Source: Burhinus oedicnemus (taxonomy: Eukaryota > Chordata > Aves > Charadriiformes > Burhinidae). Taken from it: a stretch of 64,000 nucleotides of DNA. Positions 50,285 to 62,900 of the stretch are shown piece by piece; the stretch's first letter is position 1, and each line of letters begins with the position of its first letter. Location: positions 99,398-163,397 of the forward strand of contig VFFE01006695.1 in the NCBI GenBank assembly GCA_008921705.1. Direction: 5' to 3'. Both the position numbers and the translations under genes were made by a program. The notes under the pieces were generated by a model. That model saw nothing but the letters and a program-made list of their open reading frames with translations. It was not told the origin of the DNA and searched no databases.

Positions 50285-52877
50285 AACAATGACAAGCAGA
50301 AAGGAGGAAATTTCACTGTTTTTCAGAATATCTGCCAGCATCTATTGAAATTATCAAGCAGTAGGCTTAAAAGGAAGTGGTTTTTCACAGAATACATAAT
50401 TAAACAAGTGAACTTACTGCCAGAGAATTTAGAAAGGCCATAGGATAAATGATTCAAAGGAGTTCCAGGAATTTGTTCAATTTCTTTAGTGTCTATTAAG
50501 CATTCTTTATCATCTACTTTCAAACACAGGATATGCAAACAATTGGTTTGATCCAATATATACAGTTTTACATTTGAGTCTGATGAATGGGAGATAAATC
50601 AAACCATTAGAAGTCAAACACAGTATTCTTAATTGTCCTAACTTGTAACCCTACTACAGTTTATTTGGATCACCAATTTAAATGCTCACAGCAGAATGAT
50701 AGAAACCTTACCACTAACATCTAATAAATCATAAAGCATGAGAATGATTTATTCCAATTCAGTTGTAAATGGAAGAACAGGCTAAGAAACAAAACAAGGA
50801 TAAAATCCAACAATAGTGCCAGTTTGCATTAAAGGCAGAAAGAGTGAGTTAAAATACCCAAGAAAATGGGACTCTAACCTGCCAAAGTAACAGATAGCTC
50901 TATCACACCAAAGTCATACATCACAGCCACCTCCACAGGTCGCTTCTATGAATAGGGTAGATAACATTTTTTAAAAAGCCTAAACAAACACAAAAATAAC
51001 AAAACAGGATCAAAGACAACACTAGCTATCTGCATTTTAAAGTACATCCTATAAGACACAAAACCAACATCCACTGAAAGACACAAACCCAACATCCTCC
51101 CAGATGCTGACACGGGGAAAAAAGATCCCACCAGAGTTCTTTTCACATTCCACCATCTGCAAAAGCCATTAGAGCAAACGCTGCTCTGACAGTAGAAGAC
51201 AAACATATGTCTTGAGGGGCTATGGAAAGTAGGAAGAACTGTACTGCCAGATACGCAACAGGAAACTTTTTTGTCTTCTCTCTACCTTCTGTAAGTCTTA
51301 AATACAATGTTGGTTTATTTATTTAGCATTTATGGAATTATTTTATTAGCTGCTTTGGGGTCATAAAATAAAAGTTACAATGGACACCATAAAGAGAGAC
51401 ATCCCATAGCAAAGTCTTCACCTTGACTGTCACCTATTGGATGACAATCTCAAGAAGAGAACTTCAGTTTTCTCAGTGACATTTTGCAGGTGGTGGGGAG
51501 CTTTAGGATTTACATTGTATGTCATGAGAAAAATTTCACTCTTCTAGGTACTTCTGGAAGTCAGTGACATGCTAGACTGGAGTACACAGACAAATAAAAG
51601 GATGGTCTATGGGTCCTAAATCTGAAAGGAGTTTTGTGCCTGTGGACCATGCTGCACAAGCATGTGGAGTTCAGAAGTGGCTTGCCTGCTTCAAGCCTCT
51701 CACAAGGCAGGGCGCGTAACAGATGGCCTGTTGCTTAAGTCACTTACCAAGGACTTTAGAGATCCAGATTCAATTTCAGTTTAACTTTGTACAGGTCTCT
51801 TAGTAGGACACATCTATACCATGGATATAGACAGATTTAAGCTGTCTCTGCCCAAGCTAATCTGGAAATGAAAGTGCAGGGAAGACGGCTGCAGAGACAT
51901 CCAAGCTCGAGATAGGTGATCAGCAGGATTTCCAAGCTCATGGACAATGCCAGACACACACAGCTGAACAGAACTCAACACAAGGCTACCCATGCTGAGC
52001 TGTGCTACATGTATGTGGACTTGCTAGTTCTGGTCTCCAATAGCTCTCAGCCCTCTACTGTGTGCTTCACTGCAGACATTCTCCTTGTTTTCATGGCTCA
52101 GCTTTCCATCTGTATCAGGAGGATAAAAGCAAGGCCCATACTTAAAAGGTGTCCCAGACAGCACAGAGGCTCTGGGTGAGAGATGAGACAAGACAGCCAG
52201 CATGTTAACTGTGACACTAACACTTAAGGATGAGTTCACATTGGTTACTAAGAGTGTAGGGACTTGGCTGTGCCTTGATTAAGGACAGCCACTGCCTGGA
52301 TGTATTGTAACCCTGTCGAAAACCTAGCCCTACCTGCATTACCTGAGCAGTGATAAACCTATTGGCCATGGTGCCAAGTTTTGAGAGACATTATTGAAGA
52401 TGAGCTGCAGATGACTTTTAAAATTTAAACCGGCAGCAGGTCCCAAGAATATTCATAATATTTGCTACACTGGATGGAGTAGTTAAATGTAAAAGGGTTT
52501 GGACAGCCATGTGAATTTTGGCCAAGCTCAAGAAAATCAGGAGAAAGAAGAACAATTATCCCAGTCAAATTTCCAAACACTTGGAAGTTCAATTATCTCT
52601 GCTGAATAAATTTAGTAATTTAAGTTGCTCCCAAGCAACAAGGGACTGAGCTGAATAGAAATCTGAGTTAATTTAAAGCTAATTTGTTTCAGAAAGTGGT
52701 GAAATTGTTTTGAGTTCAGTGCCTGCAGTCATTTAGTCATACTAAAATGATTAAGTTTTATGTGACCACCCCAACAAGTTTAGCAAACATTCCCTGTTTA
52801 ATAACACATCTTCAGCCATATTAGGTTCCTTTACTTTGTTTGGAAGGTGTGGTTTATTTATCTCTGCAAGGTATTTA
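50285..52877. other. AT-rich intronic sequence
   Basis: No CR1 or exon recognised. CpG becomes clearly rarer from here to the right edge. Confidence 0.5.
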
Positions 52878-52966
52878 TAGAATCATAGAATGGTTAGAGT
52901 TGGAAGGGCCTTTAAAGATCATCTGGTTCCAACCCCCCTGCAGGGACACATTCCACTAGACTAGGT
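52878..52966 (-). repeat. CR1 LINE 3' tip (type A)
   Basis: TAGAATCATAGAATGG, then AGTTGGAAGGGCC, ATCTGGTTCCAACCCCC and CACTAGACTAGGT. The usual CATGGGC bases between CCTGC and AGGGACA are missing, a small internal deletion. It is the only clear CR1 in the last 14 kb. Confidence 0.88.
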
Positions 52967-53557
52967 ATTTAAAGCAAAGCCCATGATATCTAGCAGAATT
53001 CCTCCTTTGATTCAAAGTTCCGTGAGTTGCTGAAAAGTTGGGTAACTTTACGAATTATATGGGATAAACACAGAGGAGCTACTAAGTATAGCACACCATA
53101 TTATCTGTGAAGACTTGGCTGCCCATTAGGAACACCCTAACCTTATGTACAGCAAAACCCCAATTAACTGAATACTTTCCACAAATTGGGCTGCATCCCC
53201 CTATCTTTTCTACCCAGGTCTTGTTCTGTGTCAGCAGCATTTAAATAAGCAAATTACATGCCTCCTTGGACAGCCAGATAATTGAGTTACAATCTCATCC
53301 TCTACTCGCATGAGGAAGACTATACCCTTTTGGATCATCCTCTTGCAGGTTTACTTACCTAGAAGGTAGCAGGAACAGACAAAAAGGGAGCATGCTAACA
53401 GAGGCCCAATCAAGCAGCTTACTGAAATGTTCTGCATGGGTCTAGGAGCCGAGACGCAAGTATTAACAGGTATTAAGTTTATTCAAAGTTAACAATAATT
53501 TTACCCCATTACTATAACCATCACTTTATAAATGTTGGTATCGCTGTTTTTAAAAGT

Positions 53558-53640
53558 TAGGGGAATTTGAGACACAGAAGGCTGAAGAAATTTGCTTAAG
53601 ATTATGCAGCCGGAGGATATGAGGAATAGAACTAAGTCAT
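53558..53640 (-). repeat. MIR-like relic
   Basis: GAATTTGAGACACAGAAGGC, TTTGCTTAAGATTATGCAGC and GAGGAATAGAACTAAG follow the inverted MIR order (GAGGCACAGAG, TTGCCCAAGGTCACACAGC, GGAATTGAACC). Moderately diverged. Confidence 0.5.
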
Positions 53641-54498
53641 AGACTTAAAGGAAGATTTAACTCTGAGAGTATGGGGGAGAAGGGAGGACTGGATGGGAGT
53701 AATTTGTTTTCCAGTTTGAAATTCTTATTCTGCTTCTCGCTTTCAATGACTATAAACCTCCTCATACACAAATGAGTAAACTATGTCCAGCAGGCTACAT
53801 TATAACAGATGTATACAACAAATCTGCTTTTTGAGTCATGAATCAACCCATTGTTTATCCAAAATAACAGACACAAATGGCTCTCACACCTACCTACAGC
53901 TAGAGTAAAAACACTTCCACACTGAAGGAAAACAAAAATAATTTAAAAAAAAAAAAACCAACCCAAAAATAAAACAACCTGAATAGAATATGGTGTTAGT
54001 GAAAAGCAGTTAGTGAGAGGAATACTATGAAAACCCCTGTATCAGATGTCTTCTCTATCAAGTTGAAACAGCTTAGACCCTAAAATCAGTTATGGGGCTC
54101 TCACCGCCTGGATTAACCAGTCTAACTCAGCTCTGAAGCAAACCTTGCTATTTTTAATTAAAACTAGTCTCAGGCCTCAAATAACGTTTGAATATTATTC
54201 TGTAATGTCATCATACATGTTTTTATATGGACTTCATTTACATAATATTCATTAGGACACCACACCATTTGACCTAAATATTGCCAAAATGTTGACACGC
54301 TAAAATGTTTATCTAGTTGTTCTCCCCCACTGAGGTGCATGTTTGCATAGGCACACCAACAGTGCTATACCATTTGGAGGGGAAAATAAAACTAAAAGCT
54401 GTAATCTTTTCACAGCTTATCGAATGCCTACTAAAAACTGAATTCTTCCTGCTAATGTGACTGAAAACATTAGCTTTTTCCAGATTTCACCATCTTGC

Positions 54499-54585
54499 TT
54501 GTTTTGTTGTGGGTTTTTTTGTTTGTTTTGGTGGGTTTTTTTGTTTGCTGGGACTTTGTTTTTTGGTTGGTTGGTTGGTTGATTT
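54499..54585. repeat. GT-rich low-complexity tract with (GGTT)n
   Basis: The plus strand is almost purely G and T over about 85 bases, including four GGTT units at 54565-54580. Confidence 0.88.
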
Positions 54586-56302
54586 TGAGTAGTTTTACTT
54601 TCATGAGATTGTATCGCGATTGTCACCGCATTGCTGACTTACGTCATTAGAGTCAAAATAGGACAGAAGAAAATACCACTACTATGTCAAGAGACAGGCA
54701 CTCCAGGGTTGCTCACTGTCTCTCCCTGACATTAGTCCCTGTGTCAGAAAACGGGGAATATCAGATAATGCAGCTGGGGGAGGACAACAAAAAAGACAGA
54801 ATTTGACTGTGTTTCCTGTTCTAAGCTGTCTGTAGTTAGCAATTTTGTTCTCATTTCAGGGAAAAACTGTCCAATCCTCTTAAACCTCAGAGACTGACTT
54901 TCAGTTATGCATAGGGACATATGTCTGTCAACAGCTTCAGTTAAGCATTAAAGCGTTGTACTTCAAACTAAACAGTGCACTATAGTACATGTTCCAGTTT
55001 GGCATAAATAAGTATGGATTACCTTATATAAACCATTCTAAAATTCTTAGCTGCTTTACAGTACCAATATCTCTGACAGCAGCCAGACCGAGAGACTGGA
55101 CATGCTCCCTTTCTTTTAGTCTGATCTGAGAGTCCTGCAGTGACCTGCATGGCTTCTGTACTACTATCTTCATGCTCACTGATAAACACACAACATTGTT
55201 CTTAATCTACAGGAAAACATATTAATTACTCACACTATAAGATTAAATTAGACAAATAATTAATGCAGAAGAATACTATTCAGGAGCAATAGTCTTTATC
55301 CATTATTTTAATAACAGAGTTATCAGTGAAAAATCTGCTGTATTTGACTTTTTTCTGCTACTTCTAGACCAGCAAGTTTCCAGCTCATCTTTTTCTCTTC
55401 TAGACTTATGTTTTAGTGAAAGAAAAATGCTCCCAACCTACTATAAAATTTACTTTGAAACTGAATATTAAATATCTGAATTTGTAAATTTGACTTCATT
55501 TAACTTAGATAAATGATAACTTCTGTTTATAATTATGCCATTAATAAATAGGTATTATTCCTATCAAATTTTTGTAGTATTTTCTGATACATTTTGTGAA
55601 AATAATTAATGTAATCCTTTTCTCTAATAAACCAATGAAGTGAAACCTACCCTAGAAAGACATATACCCTAATGTTTATATTTAGTGATTACCTTTCTTG
55701 ACAAGCTGCTATCTGTAGAAACAAAAATCAATATTTTATTTCTTCTGCAGAGCTATATTGGCTACTTTGCAATCTCCATACGTTTGCACATAAATATTCT
55801 TGACAGCAAACTAAATCAACTAACATTTGTAGTTGCCCAGTCCCTTTGCAAAACATATTATGCACTTAGGATTAATTCAGTGTAAATCATCATCCTAGCC
55901 ACACAATTAAATACTATAAGCTTCCTTAACCCTCAGCTCAGACTTCCCTAATCTCTAAAAGAAAGCAATGCCAGATGGCCAAGAACAACTGCTAAGAATC
56001 AGAGGGCCACAGACAAATACCTGAAGCTCTTAGTGATATGGTGTTTCAACTTACTGCTCGGCCCCACTTAGATCAATTTGCTGTACAGAACTTATATGTG
56101 ATCCTTCCACGTTAAGTAATACACATGCTACTAATTTTCAAAACCTGTATTTTGTTGTCATGAATCTAATTCACAAACACCGAATTCTTGCTGGGCAGAA
56201 ACACTGCACCACCTCTTTGTTGTAGTTATCACATCAACAGTATGTTTGCTTTGTAACGACAGAGAGAATCCACTAACCACTGCACTTCTCCATCACCTTC
56301 AA

Positions 56303-56412
56303 ATGTATACATATGTATACATATATATCTATTAAAATACATAAAATGTATTTTTATATATATAAAATAACGTGTATAATGTATAATATATAATATACAT
56401 ATATAATTGGTC
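56303..56412. repeat. AT-rich tract with a 16-base perfect palindrome
   Basis: GTATACATATGTATAC at 56305-56320 is a perfect palindrome. The tract continues as TA/TATA-rich sequence with repeated ATATAT and ATAATATA words. Confidence 0.85.
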
Positions 56413-56869
56413 TTCAAATATATATGAGCTGAGTGTCAGGCTGAAGGAGTAGTACAGCTCTCTGCCACATGAGGGACAGATTAGGTCCCAGCCTTCTTCT
56501 CTGTGTCAAGAAGCAAATAATGGAAAAATATTTTTTTTCTTTTACTATACAACACCCTTCTTTGGGCCAACATTGAGAATCGTTCAAGACAATAGTGCCT
56601 GGCATTCTGGGATGCCAAAGGATACCACCAGTCTTCATTTTCAGAGGAAGCACCTCAGAAACACCATTTTACTATGACAGAACAACAGTTCCCATGAGAC
56701 AGGCTTTCTGCTGCTGCAGGCTCAGGACAATATAGCTTTGTGGCAAGCAAGCTGGCAGCTGGATTGCCTGTTGCAGCTGTATAGCTGCTAAACTGGCACT
56801 TGTTCAAAGGCTCCCTGAAACACAGTTTTCCCACCTCTGTTTCCAGTTGCCTAAATCAGCTCCTGTATT

Positions 56870-56899
<30 letters not shown>
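56870..56899. repeat. (CAAAA)n microsatellite
   Basis: Six tandem CAAAA units. Shorter runs of the same motif lie at 32106-32130 and 32524-32540. A reverse-complement run (TTTTG) lies at 34342-34361. Confidence 0.9.
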
Positions 56900-56900
<1 letters not shown>

Positions 56901-59547
56901 GCTTCTTGCCTTTGTCAGAAGATAAGAGTGTGGAAGTGGTCTCCTCATTTCTGAAGACCAGGACTCTCATTCTGCTTTGAATTACAGGTTCGGAAAATTT
57001 CATGCTTAAAAATGAGTTTTCTCTTTTTAAAAATAAAGCACCTTGCATTAAAAAAGATGATAGTCACTGCTCAAGAGCAGGCCACAACTTCATGTTTTTG
57101 CACTTGAGTTTCTTAACAGAAATTCAGAAGGAAGCAATGAGAACAGGCAAACCTGGGAATGGAAAAATGGGTTAAGAAGACAAGATTGAAATAACAAGGA
57201 GTGCTTCAGGAGAGGGTAGGAGCAGAGGGCACTGGCAGAACTGCATTGGGAGCCCAGGGCTGGGCTAGCAGGAGAGTTCAGGGCAGGAGTGAGAGATACT
57301 GCCAAGTGCACAGTATCAGCATGGAGCACATACAGCGCCAAACATCCAAAACCTGTCAGACAGCCATAGCAGAACTAACGTAGATTCCAGGTACAAAGCC
57401 AGAGGCAGCAAACTACAGAACACCTGCCTGTAGTATGCTTCATTCTAGCTTGTGTTTCCATGAGTAAAAGGAGATTATAATGTTACTCATTTGAATGGCT
57501 CAAGACAATAAAATAGCCTGGTTAATAAAAATAAGAATTTAGCAAGACTGCAGTCCTCTGGAAGGATGCATGGGAACATTAAGATGGGCTTGCAAAATTG
57601 AGTATAAGCCAGCTAAAGTAAAGAAAGGGGGACTTCTAAACAATTTAAACCAGGCTGGTGGATCAAGTTTTTGTTGTAAACTACTTTGAAAAGTATCTGA
57701 CATCTTGCATTTAGCACTTTTCTATAATGCCTCAGATTCACCATTCCAGAGTACCACTTTCATTCTGTATAGCCTGGTTCATACAAAAAGCATTTTTAGA
57801 ATATTAGACAGAGATGTGGTGATAAAGTTTAATAACAGAAAGAAAAGTGGTATAAGCCTCACAACAAAAGACGTGGTGGGAAGGGTGTAAAGGGGATTAA
57901 GAGTTGAAGAAGCACAGGGTACTAGAGAACTGTTCCAGATGGTAGGCTGGTTTTAACATAAGCAGCAATACAAAGTCCAGTGGGAGCTGAGCAAACAGAG
58001 ATGAGCAAGCAGATGAGGTCTGAAGTACTTCTGAGAGTTCAAGGAATGGAAAAATGGACTCTGACGGTCTGATGCAGAGTCAAGAAAACTGCTGCTTGGG
58101 AAGGAGATACAAGCAAAGAAAGATATTGCATCTAAGGAGGTGTGTTGTAGGAGATACCTAATGACTGATCACAGAAGACATGAGTAATGATATCAGAAAA
58201 AACTGTTCCAAAACTAATCACAACATATAGCATACGAAAAAAATACTTCTAAGTTGTCAAAGTAACACAGCGTTGGGTCAAATAGCCAGTTTGATATAAC
58301 TCTGTTGTGATCAAAAGGATTTATTCCAGAAACAGTTAAGGCAACTTTCTGGCAGCGTTTGTGTGCAAAAAGAAAAAAAATTTTAAAAATCACAAGTGAA
58401 CTTTGATCAGTTGTTCTTCAGTGACCAGTTTTTTAAGTAAGACTGCCACAAGCTCAGTTATTACAACATTTCAGTCTATTACTGAATAAAAGCTCACTGT
58501 TGCGTGAGTGGTTCAACACCATACCAAATCTCCCATTAACTCTTGCTCTTAAACATTATTTAAGTAAGTAGGTCAAGATAAACAGAGAAGCTGCTAGTAA
58601 GACTCCTAATTTGAGCAATGATATCGCTACACCAGAGGCAGCTATCTGAACTAGACTGTTAATGCCTCTTTTTCCAAAATAAATCCAGGGATGGTGTTTT
58701 CATTTATTTATGAGGCATAATGTGTATTTCTGGATCACAACCATGAATGATTTTGTCCATGTGCCCAAGCTTTGCAAACATCAGGAAAGCAGTGACTTTT
58801 GATTTCAAACTAAGCAAACCATTTCATATTGGGCTATATTCATGCATACTCAGTATTTCAATCAGCCTGTGATTTCCTCAGCAATACTCTTCACTCAAGG
58901 ATGCCTTCAAAAGCAAGTGCAAGTCTCCAACTTCACAAGCCAATGTGGACAACTGCAGCTGGAACTGAATCAAGATTAATTCTGCTTTCCAGTCATTTCA
59001 CATTTATGCTGATACCTTAAGAGGTTAGAACATAGGTCATTTAGTGTTTTTAACTGGAGAAATGGGACAGAACTTCATTCAAATGAAAAAGCAGTTTGTC
59101 AAATGAAGTTTACAAAAGGCAAATGAGATTCATGGTGACAATGAGAATGTTCTTCAAATTTAAATTAACCTGCAGCTTAATGCAAAATAAGGTATTACAA
59201 CAGAATGCAAAAATCCTGCCACTGCAGGATTTTAATGCTACAATAATTCTGCTCTTCCTTAAAGGGCAACAATTCTGCCCTTTCTTAGATAACCCAGTCC
59301 AAAACACATATTAGAATAGCAAGTTTGAGGGATCACTAGCCAAACTACCGTAACCTGGTGTTAATAAAGATATAGAAAGCATGTACATTTTCTTAATAGA
59401 CACAAGTTCAACACTGAAAATATTCCAAGCAGGTATGCAAGAGAGGAAGGGGAGGGGGGAACTTACTGTACTGCTTCAAAGATGCACTATACACATAATG
59501 CAGCAGTACAGGATACACTAATGAATGAAGGCAACTGAAAAGGCAGT

Positions 59548-59553
59548 ACTCAC
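59548..59553 (-). other. TSPAN9: Splice donor of the TSPAN9 first coding exon
   Basis: GTGAGT directly follows the TGG codon of residue 21, a near-consensus donor. The phase is 0, so the next exon would begin with a complete codon. Without splicing, the reading frame continues only 11 more codons before a stop at about 59518. Confidence 0.88.
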
Positions 59554-59616
59554 CCAAAATATTAAATTGAAGAGGAACATCATGTATTTCAAACAACACA
59601 GGCAGCCTCTTGCCAT
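59554..59616 (-). CDS. TSPAN9: Tetraspanin-9, first coding exon (residues 1-21)
   Basis: The minus strand reads MARGCLCCLKYMMFLFNL and then IFW, 21 codons from the ATG at 59616 to the TGG at 59554. A GTGAGT splice donor follows immediately. From memory of the family, this matches the extreme N-terminus of vertebrate TSPAN9: a short cytoplasmic tail with the CLCC cysteine cluster, which is palmitoylated in tetraspanins, and the start of the first transmembrane helix. TSPAN9 is a four-pass plasma-membrane protein of about 239 residues. It organises tetraspanin microdomains and is best known from platelets and megakaryocytes. Only the first 21 residues lie here. The second half of helix 1, the extracellular loops with the CCG motif and helices 2-4 were not found at lower coordinates. 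The ATG context is favourable, with A at -3 and G at +4. Other tetraspanins have similar N-termini, but this cysteine and methionine pattern points to TSPAN9. Confidence 0.93.
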
Positions 59617-59633
59617 GTTGCACTTCTTAAATT
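59617..59633 (-). other. TSPAN9: 5' UTR part of the TSPAN9 first coding exon
   Basis: Seventeen bases, AATTTAAGAAGTGCAAC, separate the predicted splice acceptor from the canonical ATG. They would be untranslated in the canonical transcript. In the alternative reading described for 59617-59919 they encode E-F-K-K-C-N in frame with the tetraspanin. Confidence 0.75.
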
Positions 59634-59919
59634 CTAAAAGGAAAACAAAGGATAGATCCAGGTAAAAGACCACGTATTTGCTGCCTTTGGGTGCACTGTA
59701 TTTGTCACTTTTTATGTCAGTCCCAGTCCCAACGCCGGTCCCGGTTCCAGCCCCAGTGCGGCTCTGTGTGCGTGATCCAGTTGTACCATAGAAAGCTCCA
59801 GCAGTAAAACCTCGACCAAATTGCCTCCCTGAGGTAGAAGGTTTAGCAAAATCTGAGTCTTTGCTATCCAAAGATGGACTCCGGTGAATTGAAGAATCCT
59901 CACTACTTGACTTCTCCAT
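59617..59919 (-). CDS. Candidate N-terminal extension in frame with TSPAN9
   Basis: From an ATG at 59919 the minus strand stays open for 101 codons and runs in frame into the TSPAN9 ATG at 59616. The ATG context is good, with A at -3 and G at +4. An in-frame TGA at 59994-59992 lies upstream, so this is the first in-frame ATG. The peptide begins MEKSSSEDSSIHRSPSLDSK, an acidic, serine-rich stretch. A Gly/Arg/Thr/Ser-rich part follows, with GRQFGRGFTAGAFYG and a GTGTGVGTGTD run. It ends in a hydrophobic segment (VVFYLDLSFVFLL), which is the translated polypyrimidine tract of the splice acceptor. It would only be made from a transcript that starts upstream and is not spliced at 59634. I do not recognise a homologue. 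Alternatives are a chance open stretch, a 5' UTR with an upstream ORF, or an exon of another transcript. Confidence 0.38.
59634..59652 (-). other. TSPAN9: Splice acceptor of the TSPAN9 first coding exon
   Basis: Reading on the minus strand, a pyrimidine-rich run (TTTGTTTTCCTTTTAG) ends in AG at 59635-59634. This is a strong acceptor 17 bases before the canonical ATG. It implies at least one upstream non-coding exon at a higher coordinate, which I could not place. Confidence 0.75.
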
Positions 59920-62900
59920 GATCTCTCTTTTCACAGCTGTCAGATTTAATGTATAGCATCTCTTAGCATTAAATGCAGTGCCTTGCAAATGTCACAGTGC
60001 GGTAAGAGCGGTCTGTGTTTTGCTTCTCTTTTTCTTCGTACATAAATCAGATAATCACTGCAGAATTTATTTACTGCATTGTTGCTGGTTTTATTTTTTA
60101 TAGCAATGTAGGCTGTACTCTGTCTATCTGTAGCATAGATTTATGCATTAATATCCCATGCAATAGCATACTCATCATTTATCTTGATGAATCAGTTATG
60201 CAGAACTTCGATTTTTATTCAAAAGAGCCATAAGCTCTTTCTCTCCGCTCCTAGTCTACAGCCCTCTAATCTACAGGCAGCAGATGGTCCTTGCATCCAT
60301 TTCCAAAAAGCTTCTGCAGTACACCTGGGAGACTCTCCTCGAGCCAGAGCACTTTCCTTGCTCTCTGCTTCCGACTGTGTCTCTCTGACTCTCACACGCT
60401 GTCTTTTTTCTTTCCACCCATTTGCAGTATCTCATTCAGTAACCAGCTATCGGAGCACACTCTGTGTTTCACTGCTGTTGCTGTGAAATCATCAGCAACT
60501 GCAACCACTGGGCATTTCCCACAGAAAACCCTGACCTAACTATCGAGTAATAAATCCATCCTCCTGCCCGCCCCTCCCCTCTGCTTTCCATCAGGCCAGT
60601 CAGCAGAAGCCTTCTCCCCCAGGGCACGCCTCCATGACATAATATCTGTAATAGGATTAGAATTACCCTTGACTATACAAGTGCACAACAGAATATCTCT
60701 TTAAATGTCAAGTACTGTTTAGCTGTTTATGAGCTAGAACTGTGAGGTAGTGATACTCCTTTAATGCAATAAAATACTGGAAAGTATGGATTAGATAGAC
60801 AGGTGCTAACCTCTCCCTGCTCATTAAATTAACAGTGACTTATATTTTTTTTCTGGCTTAAACAAATGCCATGGGACAAGGAACTGGAATAGACTAGCAC
60901 CCAGCATACACTGAATAAGCACGTCTCAGTTATACATGCACATAATGTGACGCCATCACCCGTGATATAATTAACCATAACCAGAGCTGCTATCTCTTAC
61001 GGGATCGTGAATCAGTTCTTAAAACTCTTGAAATATAAGGATACCTGAACCTGCAGCTATTTACACTCTATTGAACTAGTATGTCAGAGATTGTTCTTGT
61101 GTATGGCAATAGGCCATCTTAATCACAGGTAGTCTGTGAACTAGAAATAGTGACCTAAAAGCCACATTTCCAGATAGTAGTGCAATATGCCTGCTAGGAG
61201 TCTGAAACAGAGAGGGCATAACCATGCACGTGTGTCTGTGCATATGTGTGCAAGTGCCTGGAGGGGAGGAAGAGATACTTCAGGTCATGCCTGGTGCTTC
61301 CAAATCCGTCATTTTGTCATAAGTGTAAAAGCACTGCACTGATGGTGCAAAGTGACACAGCAGATTTAAAATACAGGTTACGCTTTCCTTTTTGTAAAGA
61401 AAGAAACCATATTAGGAGGCCACTATGAAAGACATACAGCTACCAGGAAAAGCAAAAATTATGCACAATTTTCAACTGACGCTTTCACATGCATATTATA
61501 ATGCACTGTTATTATTTTATCAGGTATCTTTGAGAAAAGATACTATAACATTTATTCAATCTTAGATACCTATGCCCAATAGCCCCTTAAAATTCTATAA
61601 TTTGTACATAACAACATCAGAATCAACATCCTAAAGGAGTGCTGTACCTTTCTTGATGGGCTTTTTCTGAGAAAAGATCCCTCTACCATAAAGTACTTCA
61701 TGCCATGAAATGCCCATTATTTGTATGTGTAATACCTTTCTTTCACCTCTTGTACTCTAGAATAACATTTTAAAAACAGGCACGCCCAAGCCTATATCAA
61801 CACTGTTTATTCACTTTGCTTTTCAAAAGTAATTTCAGAATTACCTGCATCAAACGTGTCCATCAGAAAGGCGACTGCAAGACGACCACTCAGCAGTGCG
61901 TATAATAGCAGAAAAGGCTGAACACAAAACACCCAAGTAAAAAAAGATAAATTAGCAGGGACCAGAGTGGGGCATTTCTGTACATGTCTATGGTGCACAT
62001 ACAAACTTCAACGTGAGCAGTCATCAAGAACCAACTTTCTCAGAAAGAAACACGGAAGAGACTTGTAGGCCACGGCCAGGTACGTGCCTCAGACACTGGA
62101 GCCTGCAGGGTAAGTTGCATTCAAACACAAGCCAAATGTCTGAGTATGGTTTTAGAAGTCTGAAAAAACTCTTCTGTTTGAAAATTCACTTACTGGCAGT
62201 GTAAAGTTGTGCCATTGCAATCCCATGCTGCAGCCAGATACTTTCAGTGGTTTTTACTTGTCACACAGAATTGAGCTCTCAGCCAAAAAATTGTGAGAAT
62301 GCACAAGTATTTTAAAGCATTTTTTCCTGTTGCACCCATTGGTTTGCCATAAAATTTACACTGACAGAGCCTAGCTTCAGCAAAGAAAAAAATTTTGTGC
62401 ACCTGTGAAAACTAATGGAATATAAATATTTACCTTAGCTTCCCACATGAAGTTACACAACAACAATAACTAATCTGCCCTCTTCCAGGTTAAAAAACTG
62501 AAAGAGTATTTTGTAATAAACAAAAAATCTCCCCAAATCCAGTCAGAGTTTGTAAATAGTGGAAACATTTCTATTAGTGGGTAAAAAAAAAAAAGCTACA
62601 CAAGTCTCCCTCCAAGCTTATTTTTTTCAAGTTTTCATTATTAGACCTTACTGAAGTTTTCCACTTTTCTATTTTTGCCTTCAAATACTACAAAAGATTA
62701 GTTTTCTTTACCATTACCTGCAATGCATCTTCCATTAAGAGTTCTCCATGACTGATCTACATCACAGGTTATACTTCAGAACGAACAACCAAAGACAAAC
62801 ATATAGCCAATAGCTAGCTTCAAAATCCAAGCCTGAGCAACGAGCACCAGGGCAAACACGGTTCCAGATCAGCCTCCCCTCCCACTGTGTACAAAGGAAA

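Larger units (their letters stand above)
52967..59517. other. AT-rich, CR1-free intronic sequence before the TSPAN9 exon
   Basis: Only the MIR-like relic at 53558 and simple repeats are seen. No further coding exon recognised. Confidence 0.5.
1..59547 (-). other. TSPAN9: Putative first coding intron of TSPAN9 (continues off the left edge)
   Basis: Everything downstream of the donor at 59548 lacks a recognisable continuation of TSPAN9. I looked for the expected next exon (LCGCGLLGVGIW, then GFLGCLGAIKENKC), the MRCCGV loop exon and the TGKKYDA terminus, and saw none. All the repeats listed between 1 and 59547 would then be intronic. The intron length is an inference, because a short or diverged exon could be missed by eye. 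Confidence 0.6.

Noticed and set aside
59640..59919. Extension upstream of TSPAN9 as a processed pseudogene of another gene
   Set aside because: No poly-A tail, target duplication or recognised parent protein. Kept instead as a candidate alternative exon.
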